A stretch of 64,000 nt of DNA from NCBI RefSeq assembly GCF_026226615.1, contig NZ_JAJAPB010000005.1, positions 186,001 through 250,000 on the forward strand. The letters run 5' to 3'. The position numbers and the translations under genes are program-made. The notes below the pieces were generated by a model. It saw only the letters and a program-made list of their open reading frames with translations, ran no database searches and was not told the origin of the DNA. Source of the stretch: Geovibrio ferrireducens (GTDB lineage: Bacteria; Chrysiogenota; Deferribacteres; Deferribacterales; Geovibrionaceae). Shown here one piece after another: positions 26,717 through 35,110 of the stretch (within the stretch, counting starts at the first letter, position 1; each line of letters opens with the position of its first letter).

Positions 26717-27720
26717 TGCATTTTCTCCAACACATCTGCAAGCTCGCCCTGAACCCTTTCATCATAATCATTCCTCAAAGAAAGATACATAGATAACTTA
26801 TCTACAGCAGCATTACCGAAAGAGAACGGATGTTCAGTTTCTGACTTATAATCCAATACTTTTTCAGGAGGGTAAGTCCAGATTTCAACCTCCAGTGCAG
26901 CTTCATCAGCATATTTTGCCAATTGGTAAATATTGGAGTGTTCATCCCAAGTTTTTTGAGAAACAGCAAACGACGGTCTTCTTGGTGTTGATAACATGGA
27001 ACATTCTGAAAGAGCCGTAAGCCCAGCAATAAAGCCTACAACCACAGGACTATTGAAATCCTTTATAAACAACCGTTTTTTCACCGGTGATTTTAAGTAT
27101 TTAACAGAATTATCCCAAAGCTCTTTTCCGCTAAAAACAAATCTTGCTATTCGCTCACGCCCCTCTTTATGGCTTTCCGCCAATCCCAATTCTTCTAAAT
27201 CATCTATTAATCTCTGAGCATTTGATGTTGATATTCCAAATCTATCCACCAAAGCACCTATGGAAAAAGTCACATCGAAAGTTCTCCACAACACTGATAA
27301 CAATACCATCTGAGCCGATGGAGAAAAGTATTCAGCTTTATTTTTTCTTTTAGAAAAATGTTCACGCAGGTCAATTCTTAAGTCAGGCAGAAATATCTGT
27401 TTATTAGGCACAACAAACTGGACACCATATTTTATCAGCCTTTCTCTGTCGTAAGAAGTCATAACTTCATCAACATAAACTAAAGGTTGATTCAGTATGT
27501 TTTGAACCTTATTGTAATCCTTATAGATCTGGGCAGGAGTCAGTTCATAATCATCGCACTGCATAAAAATCAGTCTTTGTTCAAAAAGATAAGTTGAAAA
27601 ATACTTATATCTTGAAGACAGATACATAGGCAAGCTTCCAAAACTCTCTTTTTGAAAGCCCTGAAAATTCCAACCAAGAGTCTTTAATAAATATTTACGA
27701 ACAGAATCTCCTATTCCCAT
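26710..27720 (-). CDS. AbiEi-like antitoxin / winged-helix regulator
   Basis: Product of 336 residues with a winged-helix segment in the middle (SIGALVDRFGISTSNAQRLIDDLEELGLAES, about residues 152-182) rather than at the N-terminus. Before it lies a domain including LVYVDEVMTSYDRERLIKYGVQFVVPNK, after it a C-terminal domain ending DVLEKMQW. Long antitoxins of AbiE-like pairs have this build. It is coupled to the nucleotidyltransferase by a seven-base overlap. AGGTGA precedes the ATG. A 9-bp inverted repeat flanks its promoter, consistent with autoregulation. Confidence 0.7.
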   Translation of the reverse strand: MGIGDSVRKYLLKTLGWNFQGFQKESFGSLPMYLSSRYKYFSTYLFEQRLIFMQCDDYELTPAQIYKDYNKVQNILNQPLVYVDEVMTSYDRERLIKYGVQFVVPNKQIFLPDLRIDLREHFSKRKNKAEYFSPSAQMVLLSVLWRTFDVTFSIGALVDRFGISTSNAQRLIDDLEELGLAESHKEGRERIARFVFSGKELWDNSVKYLKSPVKKRLFIKDFNSPVVVGFIAGLTALSECSMLSTPRRPSFAVSQKTWDEHSNIYQLAKYADEAALEVEIWTYPPEKVLDYKSETEHPFSFGNAAVDKLSMYLSLRNDYDERVQGELADVLEKMQW

Positions 27721-27739
27721 TTATCACCTATTTATCAAT

Positions 27740-27787
27740 ATTATCCCAATATATTTGCACTATACCACACATAATGGGATAATGCAA
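27740..27787 (-). promoter_or_regulatory. Promoter and inverted-repeat operator of the AbiE-like operon
   Basis: On the minus strand TTGCAT (27787-27782), a 17-base spacer and TATAGT (27764-27759) form a good sigma-70 promoter. Perfect 9-base arms ATTATCCCA (27740-27748) and TGGGATAAT (27775-27783) flank it, 26 bases apart, so a bound dimer or tetramer would cover both elements. Confidence 0.7.
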
Positions 27788-27903
27788 TATTGTAGGGATA
27801 GCAATCATCCTACCGAAAAAAGAGTTCAAGTGACTCTACATGCATCTTAAAAAAATACATATAGAATCACAAATGAAAGCTGAGGTTTTGAAAGAAGCCA
27901 TTG

Positions 27904-27938
27904 AAAAAAACTTAAAGCCATCTCTAAAAAGAGATGGC
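27904..27938 (-). terminator. Rho-independent terminator, probably the original metY terminator
   Basis: Nine-base-pair perfect stem GCCATCTCT / AGAGATGGC with an AAAA loop (27917-27938), followed on the minus strand by TTTAAGTTTTTTTC. It now lies about 260 bases beyond metY, on the far side of the inserted repeat. Confidence 0.8.
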
Positions 27939-28044
27939 CGTGTCATCAGTCAAGTATGGTCGCCTAAATATCTGTCAGAGATAAGAAGATTTAAACTTTG
28001 GGCATTTATGCTTAACCCGCTTATCACTCCCGCCCAAGGAAACC

Positions 28045-28087
28045 TTTATATCTGCGCTAAAGCCTGCGCAAAGTCTGTCTGTCCTTA
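28045..28087 (-). pseudogene. Duplicated fragment of the metY 3' end
   Basis: This stretch repeats the last codons and stop of metY: read on the minus strand it encodes DFAQALAQI and TAA, as does the real gene end at 28201-28239. About 33 of the first 35 positions agree, with a small indel after. The two copies flank the three-hairpin repeat like long direct repeats. Confidence 0.75.
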
Positions 28088-28089
28088 AC

Positions 28090-28185
28090 TATAAAAAATT
28101 CGCCCTCCGTGGGAATTTTTTATACACGCTCGCGGCGGGATAAACCCGCCTTCGCTCGCACGGCGCGCTCCCTTCCATGGGAGCG
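28090..28185. repeat. Three-hairpin repeat element, copy A
   Basis: Three stem-loops joined by conserved linkers. Hairpin 1 has arms TATAAAAAATTC / GAATTTTTTATA (28090-28101, 28113-28124). Then comes CACGCTCGCGG, hairpin 2 GGCGGG / CCCGCC (28134-28150), linker TTCGCTCGCACGGCG, and hairpin 3 CGCTCCC / GGGAGCG around TTCCAT (28166-28185). The linkers match copies B and C, while stem sequences differ but still pair. Confidence 0.82.
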
Positions 28186-28201
28186 GGGGGCGGGGAGTGT
28201 T

Positions 28202-29476
28202 TTATATCTGCGCCAAAGCCTGTGCAAAGTCTTCCTTAATATCTTCAATGTGTTCTATGCCGACGGAGACGCGGATAAGCTCATCAGGGGAGCCTGCGGC
28301 TCTTCTGCCTTCGCTGGAAAGTTGCCTGTGGCTGGTGCTTGCGGGGTGAGTGACGAGGGTGCGCACATCGGCGAAGTTTGCCACATGGTTAGCTATCTTA
28401 AGTGCCTCAATAACCTTTACAGCCGCATCCAGACCGCCCTTCACGCCGAAGCTGAGCACCCCTGAGCCATAGCCTTTCAGGTACTTGTCAGCCCTTGCCT
28501 TATTGAGGCTTCCGGGAAGCGCGGGGTAGTTCACCCACTCAACCTTTTCATGCTCCTGCAAAAACTGCGCAAGGGAGAGGGCATTTTCAGAGTGAGCCTT
28601 TATTCTGAGATGCAGGGTTTCTATACCCTGTAAAATGTAAAACGAGTTCTGCGGCGAGAGGCATCCGCCCGCATCACGCAGGGCTTCAACACGCACCTTC
28701 ACACCGAAAGCCGCCGCACCGAAGGTTTCTGCGAATTTAAGTCCGTGATAGCTGGGGTTCGGCTCGGTAAATGAAGGGAACCTTCCTGAGCCTGCCCAGT
28801 CGAACGTGCCCAGATCGATAACCACCCCGCCCATGGAGTTGGCGTGTCCGCCTATGTATTTCGTCAGCGAATGTATGACTATGTCCGCCCCGAAGTCCTT
28901 CGGGCGGCAGAGAAGCGGTGTCGCCTGCGTACTGTCCGCAATGAGCGGAAGCTTATGCTTTTTGGCTATGGCGCTCCACGCCTCGAAGTCTGCTATGTCG
29001 CATGACGGGTTGCTGATGGTTTCTATGAACAGAGCTTTGGTTTTTTCGTTTATCGCCTTCTCCACCGCCTCAAAGTCATACTGATCAACTATATTCACCT
29101 TAACTCCGAGGTTGCCGAGAAAGTAAGTGAAAAGGTTAACCGAGCCGCCGTAAAGTCTGGATGAGGAAACAATTTCATCACCCGCGCCGGCGATAACGCT
29201 TATTGCCGCAAATTCCGCAAAGTGACCGGAAGAGGTTACCACCGCATGCACACCGCCTTCAAGCTGGCAGAGCCTCTCCTCAAGAACAGCAGTGGTGGGG
29301 TTTGTTATGCGGGTGTAGATATGCCCGAACTCTTTTAGATCAAAGAGATTTCTGGCATGTTCAATGTCGCGGAACTGGTAAGCGTTCGTCTGGTAGATAG
29401 GCACTGTGATAGAGCCGTTGTGCTCTTCGGGTTTATAGCCCCCTCTTACGGCTATGGTTTCCTGTCTGTGCGGCAT
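28202..29476 (-). CDS. metY: O-acetylhomoserine aminocarboxypropyltransferase (MetY)
   Basis: PLP-dependent enzyme of 424 residues that makes homocysteine from O-acetylhomoserine and sulfide in methionine synthesis. The family features are IYTRITNPTTAVLEERLCQLEGG, the PLP lysine in IVIHSLTKYIGGHANSMGG, and RFPSFTEPNPSYHGLKF, typical of O-acetylhomoserine sulfhydrylases rather than cystathionine synthases. Its leader carries a SAM-I riboswitch followed by a terminator, so the gene should be shut off when SAM is plentiful. The 3' end has been partly duplicated downstream next to a repeat. Confidence 0.93.
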   Translation of the reverse strand: MPHRQETIAVRGGYKPEEHNGSITVPIYQTNAYQFRDIEHARNLFDLKEFGHIYTRITNPTTAVLEERLCQLEGGVHAVVTSSGHFAEFAAISVIAGAGDEIVSSSRLYGGSVNLFTYFLGNLGVKVNIVDQYDFEAVEKAINEKTKALFIETISNPSCDIADFEAWSAIAKKHKLPLIADSTQATPLLCRPKDFGADIVIHSLTKYIGGHANSMGGVVIDLGTFDWAGSGRFPSFTEPNPSYHGLKFAETFGAAAFGVKVRVEALRDAGGCLSPQNSFYILQGIETLHLRIKAHSENALSLAQFLQEHEKVEWVNYPALPGSLNKARADKYLKGYGSGVLSFGVKGGLDAAVKVIEALKIANHVANFADVRTLVTHPASTSHRQLSSEGRRAAGSPDELIRVSVGIEHIEDIKEDFAQALAQI

Positions 29477-29523
29477 AGTTTCCTCCTCTGGATACCGGGG
29501 GACGGGGAAAATAATTCGGCTAT

Positions 29524-29555
29524 AAAAAAACCCTGACCGTCAGGAACGATCAGGG
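29524..29555 (-). terminator. Riboswitch-controlled terminator upstream of metY
   Basis: On the minus strand arms CCCTGA / TCAGGG (with an alternative inner CCTGA / TCAGG pairing) are followed by seven T. Located between the SAM-I aptamer and the metY start, it is the expression platform: formed when SAM is bound, giving early termination. Confidence 0.88.
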
Positions 29556-29590
29556 GCTTATGAGTCTTATAACCGGAGAATCTGTCTCCG

Positions 29591-29698
29591 CCTATCTGCC
29601 CCTGAAAATATTATAGGGCGGGAGTTAGCACCTTTACGCGTCTGTGCGCAGGGTTGCTGCGGCTTCGCAGGGCCCGTCCCTCAGCCGCTCTGGATAAG
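29591..29698 (-). promoter_or_regulatory. SAM-I (S-box) riboswitch aptamer
   Basis: On the minus strand the S-box landmarks occur in order: CTTATCCAGAGCGGCTGAGG (P1, kink-turn side), GGGCCCTGCGAAGCC, GGCAACC-equivalent GCAGCAACCCTGC, AAAGGTGCTAACTCC and closing GGCAGATAGG that pairs with the start. This is a SAM-binding leader of the type found before methionine and cysteine genes; the gene controlled here is metY. Confidence 0.94.
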
Positions 29699-29839
29699 CA
29701 TATACACAGGATAAAGCATATTTTTCTTTTGTCAAGACAAAACCTATAGATTTACTATGTATTACACAGCGCTTTATAGATTGAAAATAGGAGGAATTAG
29801 TCTATAATCCTTAGGAATCCGCTGATACAGGTTATTTAT

Positions 29840-32572
29840 ATGATTAACGGCAAACCGAGAATCTCCGTAACAACCCTCAATATACTTAATGTGCTGTTTA
29901 TCTTTGTGTCATTCATAATGCTTATCGGTTATTTCCTTTTTTACGAAGCGGAAAAGGAGTTCGAAACCCGCGCCGGAAACATCCGCGACCGATTCATAGA
30001 AACCCAGAAAGCCAACATAAAAACCGAAATCGGGCGCGCCGAGGCGAAGATAGAGAATATGCGCCTCATGCGTCAGGAAACGATCCGCATCTTTCTGAAA
30101 AACAGGGCGGAAAACGCTGAGGATATTCTAAAAAAACTCTATGCGGCAAATGCTCCGCAATCATTAATCACTCAGACTCTGGACAGCCTGAAATGGGACA
30201 ACGGAACAGGCTACTGCTTTGTTTTCGACAGTAACGGCAAATTTATTTTCCACGGCGGAAACAACAGCCTGACCGGAACCAGCATATTCAGCATTGTAGA
30301 AGGGAACGAGGGGCTGGAAAAGTTTTTGGCCGATCTTGAGGGAAAGAACGAAACTTTCGGTCACTATGACTGGATTAAGCCTGCGGCGGACAAAAACGAC
30401 CTTTATCCCAAAATAGCTTTCGCAAAATATGTCCCCGAACTGGGCATCTACATCGCAGCCGCTTCCTATACCGAATTTCAGGATGCATATCTCAAAAAAT
30501 ATATTCTGGAGCTTTTCCGTGAGGAACGCTTCGGCTATAACGACTATGGCTATTTCTTCATTATGGACGCAGACTACAGAGTGCTTCTGCATCCGGTAAT
30601 GAGCGAAATCGAAAATATGAGCACCTTTGACATAACCGACTCAAAGGGGAACAACCTGGGCAGCCTGTTCTCCGAAGCGCTCAAAAGCACTGATTCAGCC
30701 TATGTTTCATACTACTGGAAAGCTCCGAAAGGGCAAGAACCGGAAGAAAAAGTCACTTACATGGCTAAAATCTCCGCGTGGGACTGGATAATCGCCACAG
30801 GGTTTTACTCCAGCGATTTCAACACTTATCTCGACAGGGAAAGCAGAGAACTGAAAGAGGTCTTCCACAATGACCTTATACGCATCTCCGCACTGCTGGC
30901 GATCATTGTCCTCATAACAGCACTGATAAGCATATACATAAACGTGCATATAAGAAAAATAGAGAAAAGCCGACTGCGTGAAATGAACATGCTGGAACAG
31001 TACAAGCTTGTTCTGGACGAGTCATCAATCGTCTCCAAGACAGACCCTCAGGGGCGCATCAACTATGTCAATGACAAGTTCAGCACCACCACTCTCTACA
31101 GCAAAGATGACGTAATCGGCCGCTCCCACAATGTGGAACGCCACCCGGCCACACCAAGGGAAACCTTCCGCAGGATGTGGGAAACCATAAGCAGCGGCAG
31201 AGTATGGCACGGAGTGCTCAAAAACAAAAAAGCCGACGGCACAAGCTATTACAAGAGTGCCACCATCGTGCCTCTTAAAGATGAGGACGGGCACATAATC
31301 GAATACATATCATCCGGTCATGACATAACGGAGCTCATGGAGAACAGGGACAGGCTTGAAAATATTTTCAACACGGATGTTCTCACCAGCTTAGGAAGCA
31401 GGATGAAGCTTCTGGCGGATATAGAAAGAACAGAGAAACCCGTTCTGGGGCTCCTTGATATTGACCGTTTCAGCGCTGTAAATGACCACTACGGAAACAA
31501 AACCGGAGACGGGGTCATAAGGGAAACCGGGTCATCCATTTTCCGCAGACTCAGCAGGAAGCCCTACTCCTTTTACCGTGTGAATGCCGATACCTTCGCG
31601 GTTCTCGCTGACGGGGCGGATATTGAACAGTTCAAAAACGACATCAGGGACGTTCAGTACAGCATAGCCTCAACAGGAGTTAAAATAGGCAGCGAAGAGA
31701 TACCCATAACCCTGAGAAGCGGCATAGCATACGGCAGCAGGGACGTTCTGGCATATGCAGACATGGCTCTGAACAACGCAAAGGCAAGAAACGCCGACTA
31801 CTATGTTTACGACCCCGCGGATATGCAGATGGCGGCAAACTACGGCAAAGATATTGCAGTGCTGAAAAGCATTTATGCTGCCATAAAGAATGATAAGGTT
31901 TTCCCGGTGTTCCAGCCAATATACAATATAGCCACAGGCAGAATCGAGAAATACGAGTGCCTCATGCGGGCGGAGGATGAAACCGGGCAAATCCTCACCC
32001 CAGGCGACTTCATGGATATAAGCAAGAAAACAAGGATATATCCGAGACTCACGCTTATCATAATAGAGAAATCAGTGCAGAAGTTCAAAAACCTTCCGTA
32101 TGAGTTTTCCATCAACCTCACCATTGAGGATCTGATGAATGATGAAACAATGGAATACCTGATCACTTACGCCAAAAGCCACGATGTTCTCAGCAGGCTT
32201 GTGATCGAAATCGTGGAAACGGAGGAGCTTCAGGGGTTTGAGGAAGTGCTTACCCTGCTCAGGGAGTTCAAGAATCATGGTGTGAAAATAGCCATAGACG
32301 ATTTCGGCTCAGGTTACTCAAACTTTGAATACCTCATAAAGCTCAACGCGGACTATGTGAAAATAGATGCAGGCATAATGAAGCATGTGCTTGAAGATGA
32401 AAGGGCAACAGAGATTGTCCGCTCCATAGTCACCTTCGCCAGACAGACCGGTGTCCGGACAATAGCGGAGTTTATCAGCAGCGAAGAGCTTCTGAAAGCC
32501 GCCGACAGCCTCGGTGTGGACTATGCGCAGGGCTACTTCATCGGCAAACCGGAAAGGGAGCTGGCGGGCTAA
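29840..32572 (+). CDS. Cache-PAS-GGDEF(degenerate)-EAL protein, likely c-di-GMP phosphodiesterase
   Basis: Membrane signalling protein of 910 residues. Order: transmembrane helix (12-35), two Cache-type periplasmic modules with LPEL/YIAAASYT-like and WIIATGFYSSDF endings (to about 335), second helix (ISALLAIIVLITALISIYI), PAS (about 390-500), GGDEF-like domain, EAL domain. The cyclase motif reads NADTF in place of GGDEF, so this half should be catalytically dead and perhaps a GTP sensor. The EAL half keeps the catalytic residues: ECLMR (E for the EAL Glu), SINLT, EIVETEE, AIDDFGSGYSN, VKIDAG and QGYFIGKP. Its stop overlaps that of the convergent SDR gene. Confidence 0.88.
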   Translation: MINGKPRISVTTLNILNVLFIFVSFIMLIGYFLFYEAEKEFETRAGNIRDRFIETQKANIKTEIGRAEAKIENMRLMRQETIRIFLKNRAENAEDILKKLYAANAPQSLITQTLDSLKWDNGTGYCFVFDSNGKFIFHGGNNSLTGTSIFSIVEGNEGLEKFLADLEGKNETFGHYDWIKPAADKNDLYPKIAFAKYVPELGIYIAAASYTEFQDAYLKKYILELFREERFGYNDYGYFFIMDADYRVLLHPVMSEIENMSTFDITDSKGNNLGSLFSEALKSTDSAYVSYYWKAPKGQEPEEKVTYMAKISAWDWIIATGFYSSDFNTYLDRESRELKEVFHNDLIRISALLAIIVLITALISIYINVHIRKIEKSRLREMNMLEQYKLVLDESSIVSKTDPQGRINYVNDKFSTTTLYSKDDVIGRSHNVERHPATPRETFRRMWETISSGRVWHGVLKNKKADGTSYYKSATIVPLKDEDGHIIEYISSGHDITELMENRDRLENIFNTDVLTSLGSRMKLLADIERTEKPVLGLLDIDRFSAVNDHYGNKTGDGVIRETGSSIFRRLSRKPYSFYRVNADTFAVLADGADIEQFKNDIRDVQYSIASTGVKIGSEEIPITLRSGIAYGSRDVLAYADMALNNAKARNADYYVYDPADMQMAANYGKDIAVLKSIYAAIKNDKVFPVFQPIYNIATGRIEKYECLMRAEDETGQILTPGDFMDISKKTRIYPRLTLIIIEKSVQKFKNLPYEFSINLTIEDLMNDETMEYLITYAKSHDVLSRLVIEIVETEELQGFEEVLTLLREFKNHGVKIAIDDFGSGYSNFEYLIKLNADYVKIDAGIMKHVLEDERATEIVRSIVTFARQTGVRTIAEFISSEELLKAADSLGVDYAQGYFIGKPERELAG

Positions 32573-33288
32573 TCCTCATATATCATCTTCACAGTCATTC
32601 CGCCGTCCGCAGTGAAGCTTTGCCCTGTAATAAACTTCGCCTCATCTGAAACCAGATAATAAGCAAGGGATGCTATATCCTCCGCCTTTCCCACCCTGCC
32701 CGCCGGGTGCTGTGCGTGATCCCTTTCCGATGTTCTGTAACCTGAAACATTTATCCAGCCGGGGCAGATGCAGTTCACCCGGACATCAGGGCCGAGGCTC
32801 ACGGCGGAAGCGTGGGTGAGAGCTGTCAGCCCGCCTTTGGACGCGGCGTAGCTCTCTGAGTTTTTCTCAGACTGAAAAGCCCTTGTGGAAGCCATATTTA
32901 TTATGCTGCCGTTTGTTTTTCTCAGGTAAGGCACACAGTGCTTGGTCATAAGAAATGCTCCGGTGAGGTTCACGCCGATCACCCTGTTCCACTCCTCAAG
33001 GCTCAGGCTCTCCACCGGCTCCGTAAAAGGGTTTGCTATGCCTGCGTTATTTATAAGCGCATCTATCCGCCCGAATCTTTTTACACATCGTTCGACACAG
33101 GCTTTCACGCTCTCCTCTGATGCCACATCTGTAACCGCAAAGTCAGCACCGTCAATACTGCGCGCCGCCTCCGGACATGCTTCCCCGTTTATATCCGCGA
33201 TAAACACCGACCAGCCTTTTCCGGCGAAGTATGAGGCGCAGCCGAGACCTATTCCGCCTGCTCCGCCTGTAATCAGCACACATTTCAT
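32569..33288 (-). CDS. Short-chain dehydrogenase/reductase (SDR)
   Basis: Classical NAD(P)-dependent SDR of 239 residues. Motifs: TGGAGGIG (cofactor loop), NNAG, catalytic Ser in INMASTRAF, YAASK with Tyr and Lys, and a C-terminal TGQSFTADGG. An acidic residue at the end of strand 2 (FIADINGE) favours NAD(H). The substrate is unknown. The ATG at 33288 follows AGAGGG by six bases; a TTG-started frame six codons longer is less likely. Confidence 0.9.
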   Translation of the reverse strand: MKCVLITGGAGGIGLGCASYFAGKGWSVFIADINGEACPEAARSIDGADFAVTDVASEESVKACVERCVKRFGRIDALINNAGIANPFTEPVESLSLEEWNRVIGVNLTGAFLMTKHCVPYLRKTNGSIINMASTRAFQSEKNSESYAASKGGLTALTHASAVSLGPDVRVNCICPGWINVSGYRTSERDHAQHPAGRVGKAEDIASLAYYLVSDEAKFITGQSFTADGGMTVKMIYED

Positions 33289-33424
33289 AAATATCCCTCT
33301 TTTCAATGAATTATTCAGCGTTATTTTTGTCCGGATAATGTTAAAAATTGCATCTGGGTAAAAAATAGCATCGAATATTACTGTAAATAATATAATATAC
33401 CCTGAGTTATTTGGAGGAAAATTT

Positions 33425-34288
33425 ATGAAATATGCAGCAGCCTTGTTTTTGTGTCTTTTTTCTGTTCATGCCTTGGCAGCGGAAATAGGTTTCATCGGCG
33501 GCTTCACCAGCCCTGATGACCTTGGTGCAGCCTACTACGGGGCAGAGGTTTCCGAAACAATCGACATACCGAACAATCATAAGCTTAAACTCTCCGCAGA
33601 TTATAAAATGACCGATTTCAACGATGCGGCAGGCTTCATGCCGGACACCCTGACTCAGGCTGCTCTGGGAATTGATATAGAGGGACATGAATATCTGCTC
33701 AATATGAAGGCAGGAGTATCGACTGATGAGCCGTTTGAGGAATCGGACGGTTATTTCGTCGGAATCGTGGCGGCAAAAAAGATTTACGAAACCGGACCGC
33801 ATAAATTTTATCTCGGACTGGTTGCCTCTAATAAGGAGCTTTTGGACGACATGTACGTTCTGCCCGCCTTCGGGTATTCCTACACTGCCCCAAACCTTTA
33901 CATTCTGGCGGGTTCGCTTAATATGATTAAGTGGAAACCGGCGGAGAAGGTAAGCTTTGAGGCCTCGCTCTCCATTCTGGGACAGGGCAAAGTGAAGGGA
34001 ACTTACCACTGGTCGGACGATTTCAGAACTTCTCTGGTATACTCAAACAATACGGACACATTTTATCTGGGCAAAGACTACCCGGAGGATTCGGAGCTTA
34101 GGCTGCGCATAGCCTCAGTAAGCCTTGAGGCTGAAAAGGACATCAGCAGCTACGCAAGGCTGGTACTTTCCGCAGGGATGATCACCAGCGCCAGATATTA
34201 TATTGTTGATGACGATGACGAAGTTCTCCGCGATCAGAAAGTTAACGGCGGAGCAACAGGCAGCGCCGAACTGCGCATAATGTTCTAG
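33425..34288 (+). CDS. Predicted outer-membrane beta-barrel protein
   Basis: Secreted protein of 287 residues with a clear signal peptide (cleavage about ALA-AE at 20). The remainder alternates polar and aromatic residues in short strands (HKFYLGLVASN, LYILAGSLNM, SFEASLSILG, RTSLVYSN, SELRLRIASVSLE) and ends in Phe (SAELRIMF), the usual barrel-insertion signal. I do not recognise the family beyond a DUF6268-like pattern; a porin or outer-membrane sensor is possible. GGAGG precedes the ATG. The methyltransferase follows by eight bases. Confidence 0.75.
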   Translation: MKYAAALFLCLFSVHALAAEIGFIGGFTSPDDLGAAYYGAEVSETIDIPNNHKLKLSADYKMTDFNDAAGFMPDTLTQAALGIDIEGHEYLLNMKAGVSTDEPFEESDGYFVGIVAAKKIYETGPHKFYLGLVASNKELLDDMYVLPAFGYSYTAPNLYILAGSLNMIKWKPAEKVSFEASLSILGQGKVKGTYHWSDDFRTSLVYSNNTDTFYLGKDYPEDSELRLRIASVSLEAEKDISSYARLVLSAGMITSARYYIVDDDDEVLRDQKVNGGATGSAELRIMF

Positions 34289-34296
34289 GAGAAATA

Positions 34297-34974
34297 ATGG
34301 AGTTCTACCGCATACTCGCAAAAGCTTATGACGAGGTTTTCCCTTTTTCGCAGACCACATTCGACTTCCTCAGGCTGCACGCCGCGGGAAGAGTTCTGGA
34401 TGTCGGCTGCGCCACCGGAGCCTATGTAAAAAGGTTCCATGGGGAAGGATTCAGCGCAGAAGGCATTGAGTATGTTCCCGAACTCATTAAATACACCGAA
34501 AATATATCCGCCGGAGATATGCGCCGCCTGCCGGAAAGCTTCTCCGGCAGATTTTCCCTTGTGTACTGCATAGGCAACACCCTCGCCCACTGCACAGACA
34601 CTGCGGACGCAGAAAATATCCTCGGCGGATTTGCCCGCACCCTGCAAAGCGGAGGAAAGGCGGTAATCCAGATACTTAACTACGCCCGTATACTGAAAAA
34701 CCGCCCCCTCAGTCTGCCCCTTATCGAAACTGACAGAGTGCGTTTCGTCAGGGACTACACCTACGCGGAGAACAGCATCAAATTCACAGGGACACTCACC
34801 GCAGACAGACAGACATCCTCTTCATCCGTAATGCTTTATCCTCTGACCCATACTGAGCTTTCCACAGCTGCCGCACAGGCGGGCTTTTCATCATGTGTCC
34901 ACTACGGCGATTTCAGCGGCAGTAAGTTTGACGAAGCTGAAAGCTTCATGCTTGTCAGCGTTCTGGGCAAATAA
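34297..34974 (+). CDS. Class I SAM-dependent methyltransferase
   Basis: Cytoplasmic methyltransferase of 225 residues. The SAM-binding motif I reads VLDVGCATGAYV, followed by an acidic end of strand 2 (GIEYVPE), GDMRRLP and LVYCIGNTLAHC (motif IV). The acceptor substrate is not deducible. The gene begins eight bases after the barrel-protein gene with AGGAG in the gap, so the pair is probably one transcript. Confidence 0.85.
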   Translation: MEFYRILAKAYDEVFPFSQTTFDFLRLHAAGRVLDVGCATGAYVKRFHGEGFSAEGIEYVPELIKYTENISAGDMRRLPESFSGRFSLVYCIGNTLAHCTDTADAENILGGFARTLQSGGKAVIQILNYARILKNRPLSLPLIETDRVRFVRDYTYAENSIKFTGTLTADRQTSSSSVMLYPLTHTELSTAAAQAGFSSCVHYGDFSGSKFDEAESFMLVSVLGK

Positions 34975-35046
34975 CAAAAGCTTTTATTACCATCAGTTCG
35001 TTAGGCAGACGTTTCAAAAAACTTTGATTCTCCTTTCATGTTAAGG

Positions 35047-35095
35047 TTGTCAAAATTGTCAGATTACGGTTATATTCCTGTCAGATTTTTGTCAT
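35047..35095 (+). promoter_or_regulatory. Pho-box-like TGTCA repeats and promoter of the Na/Pi transporter
   Basis: Four TGTCA-containing heptamers occur: TTGTCAA at 35047, TTGTCAG at 35056, CTGTCAG at 35078 and TTGTCAT at 35089. The last pair has the exact 7-4-7 spacing of the Pho box, and 35056, 35078 and 35089 are in 11-base register. TTGTCA at 35047, 18 bases and TATATT at 35071 form a plausible sigma-70 promoter. Confidence 0.6.
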
Positions 35096-35110
35096 CCAAA
35101 GGAGCATTTT

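Larger units (their letters stand above)
27788..28201. other. Gene-free stretch between the AbiE-like operon and metY
   Basis: About 410 bases with no supported gene. It holds, in order, a minus-strand terminator (27904-27938), a 43-base copy of the metY 3' end (28045-28087) and one copy of the three-hairpin repeat (28090-28185). An 82-codon open frame across 27840-28088 is rejected because it runs through both the terminator and the metY fragment and has no ribosome site. Confidence 0.7.

Noticed and set aside
27840-28088. 82-codon open frame on the plus strand
   Set aside because: It runs through a strong minus-strand terminator hairpin and the duplicated metY tail, and has no ribosome site; the frame is best explained as chance.
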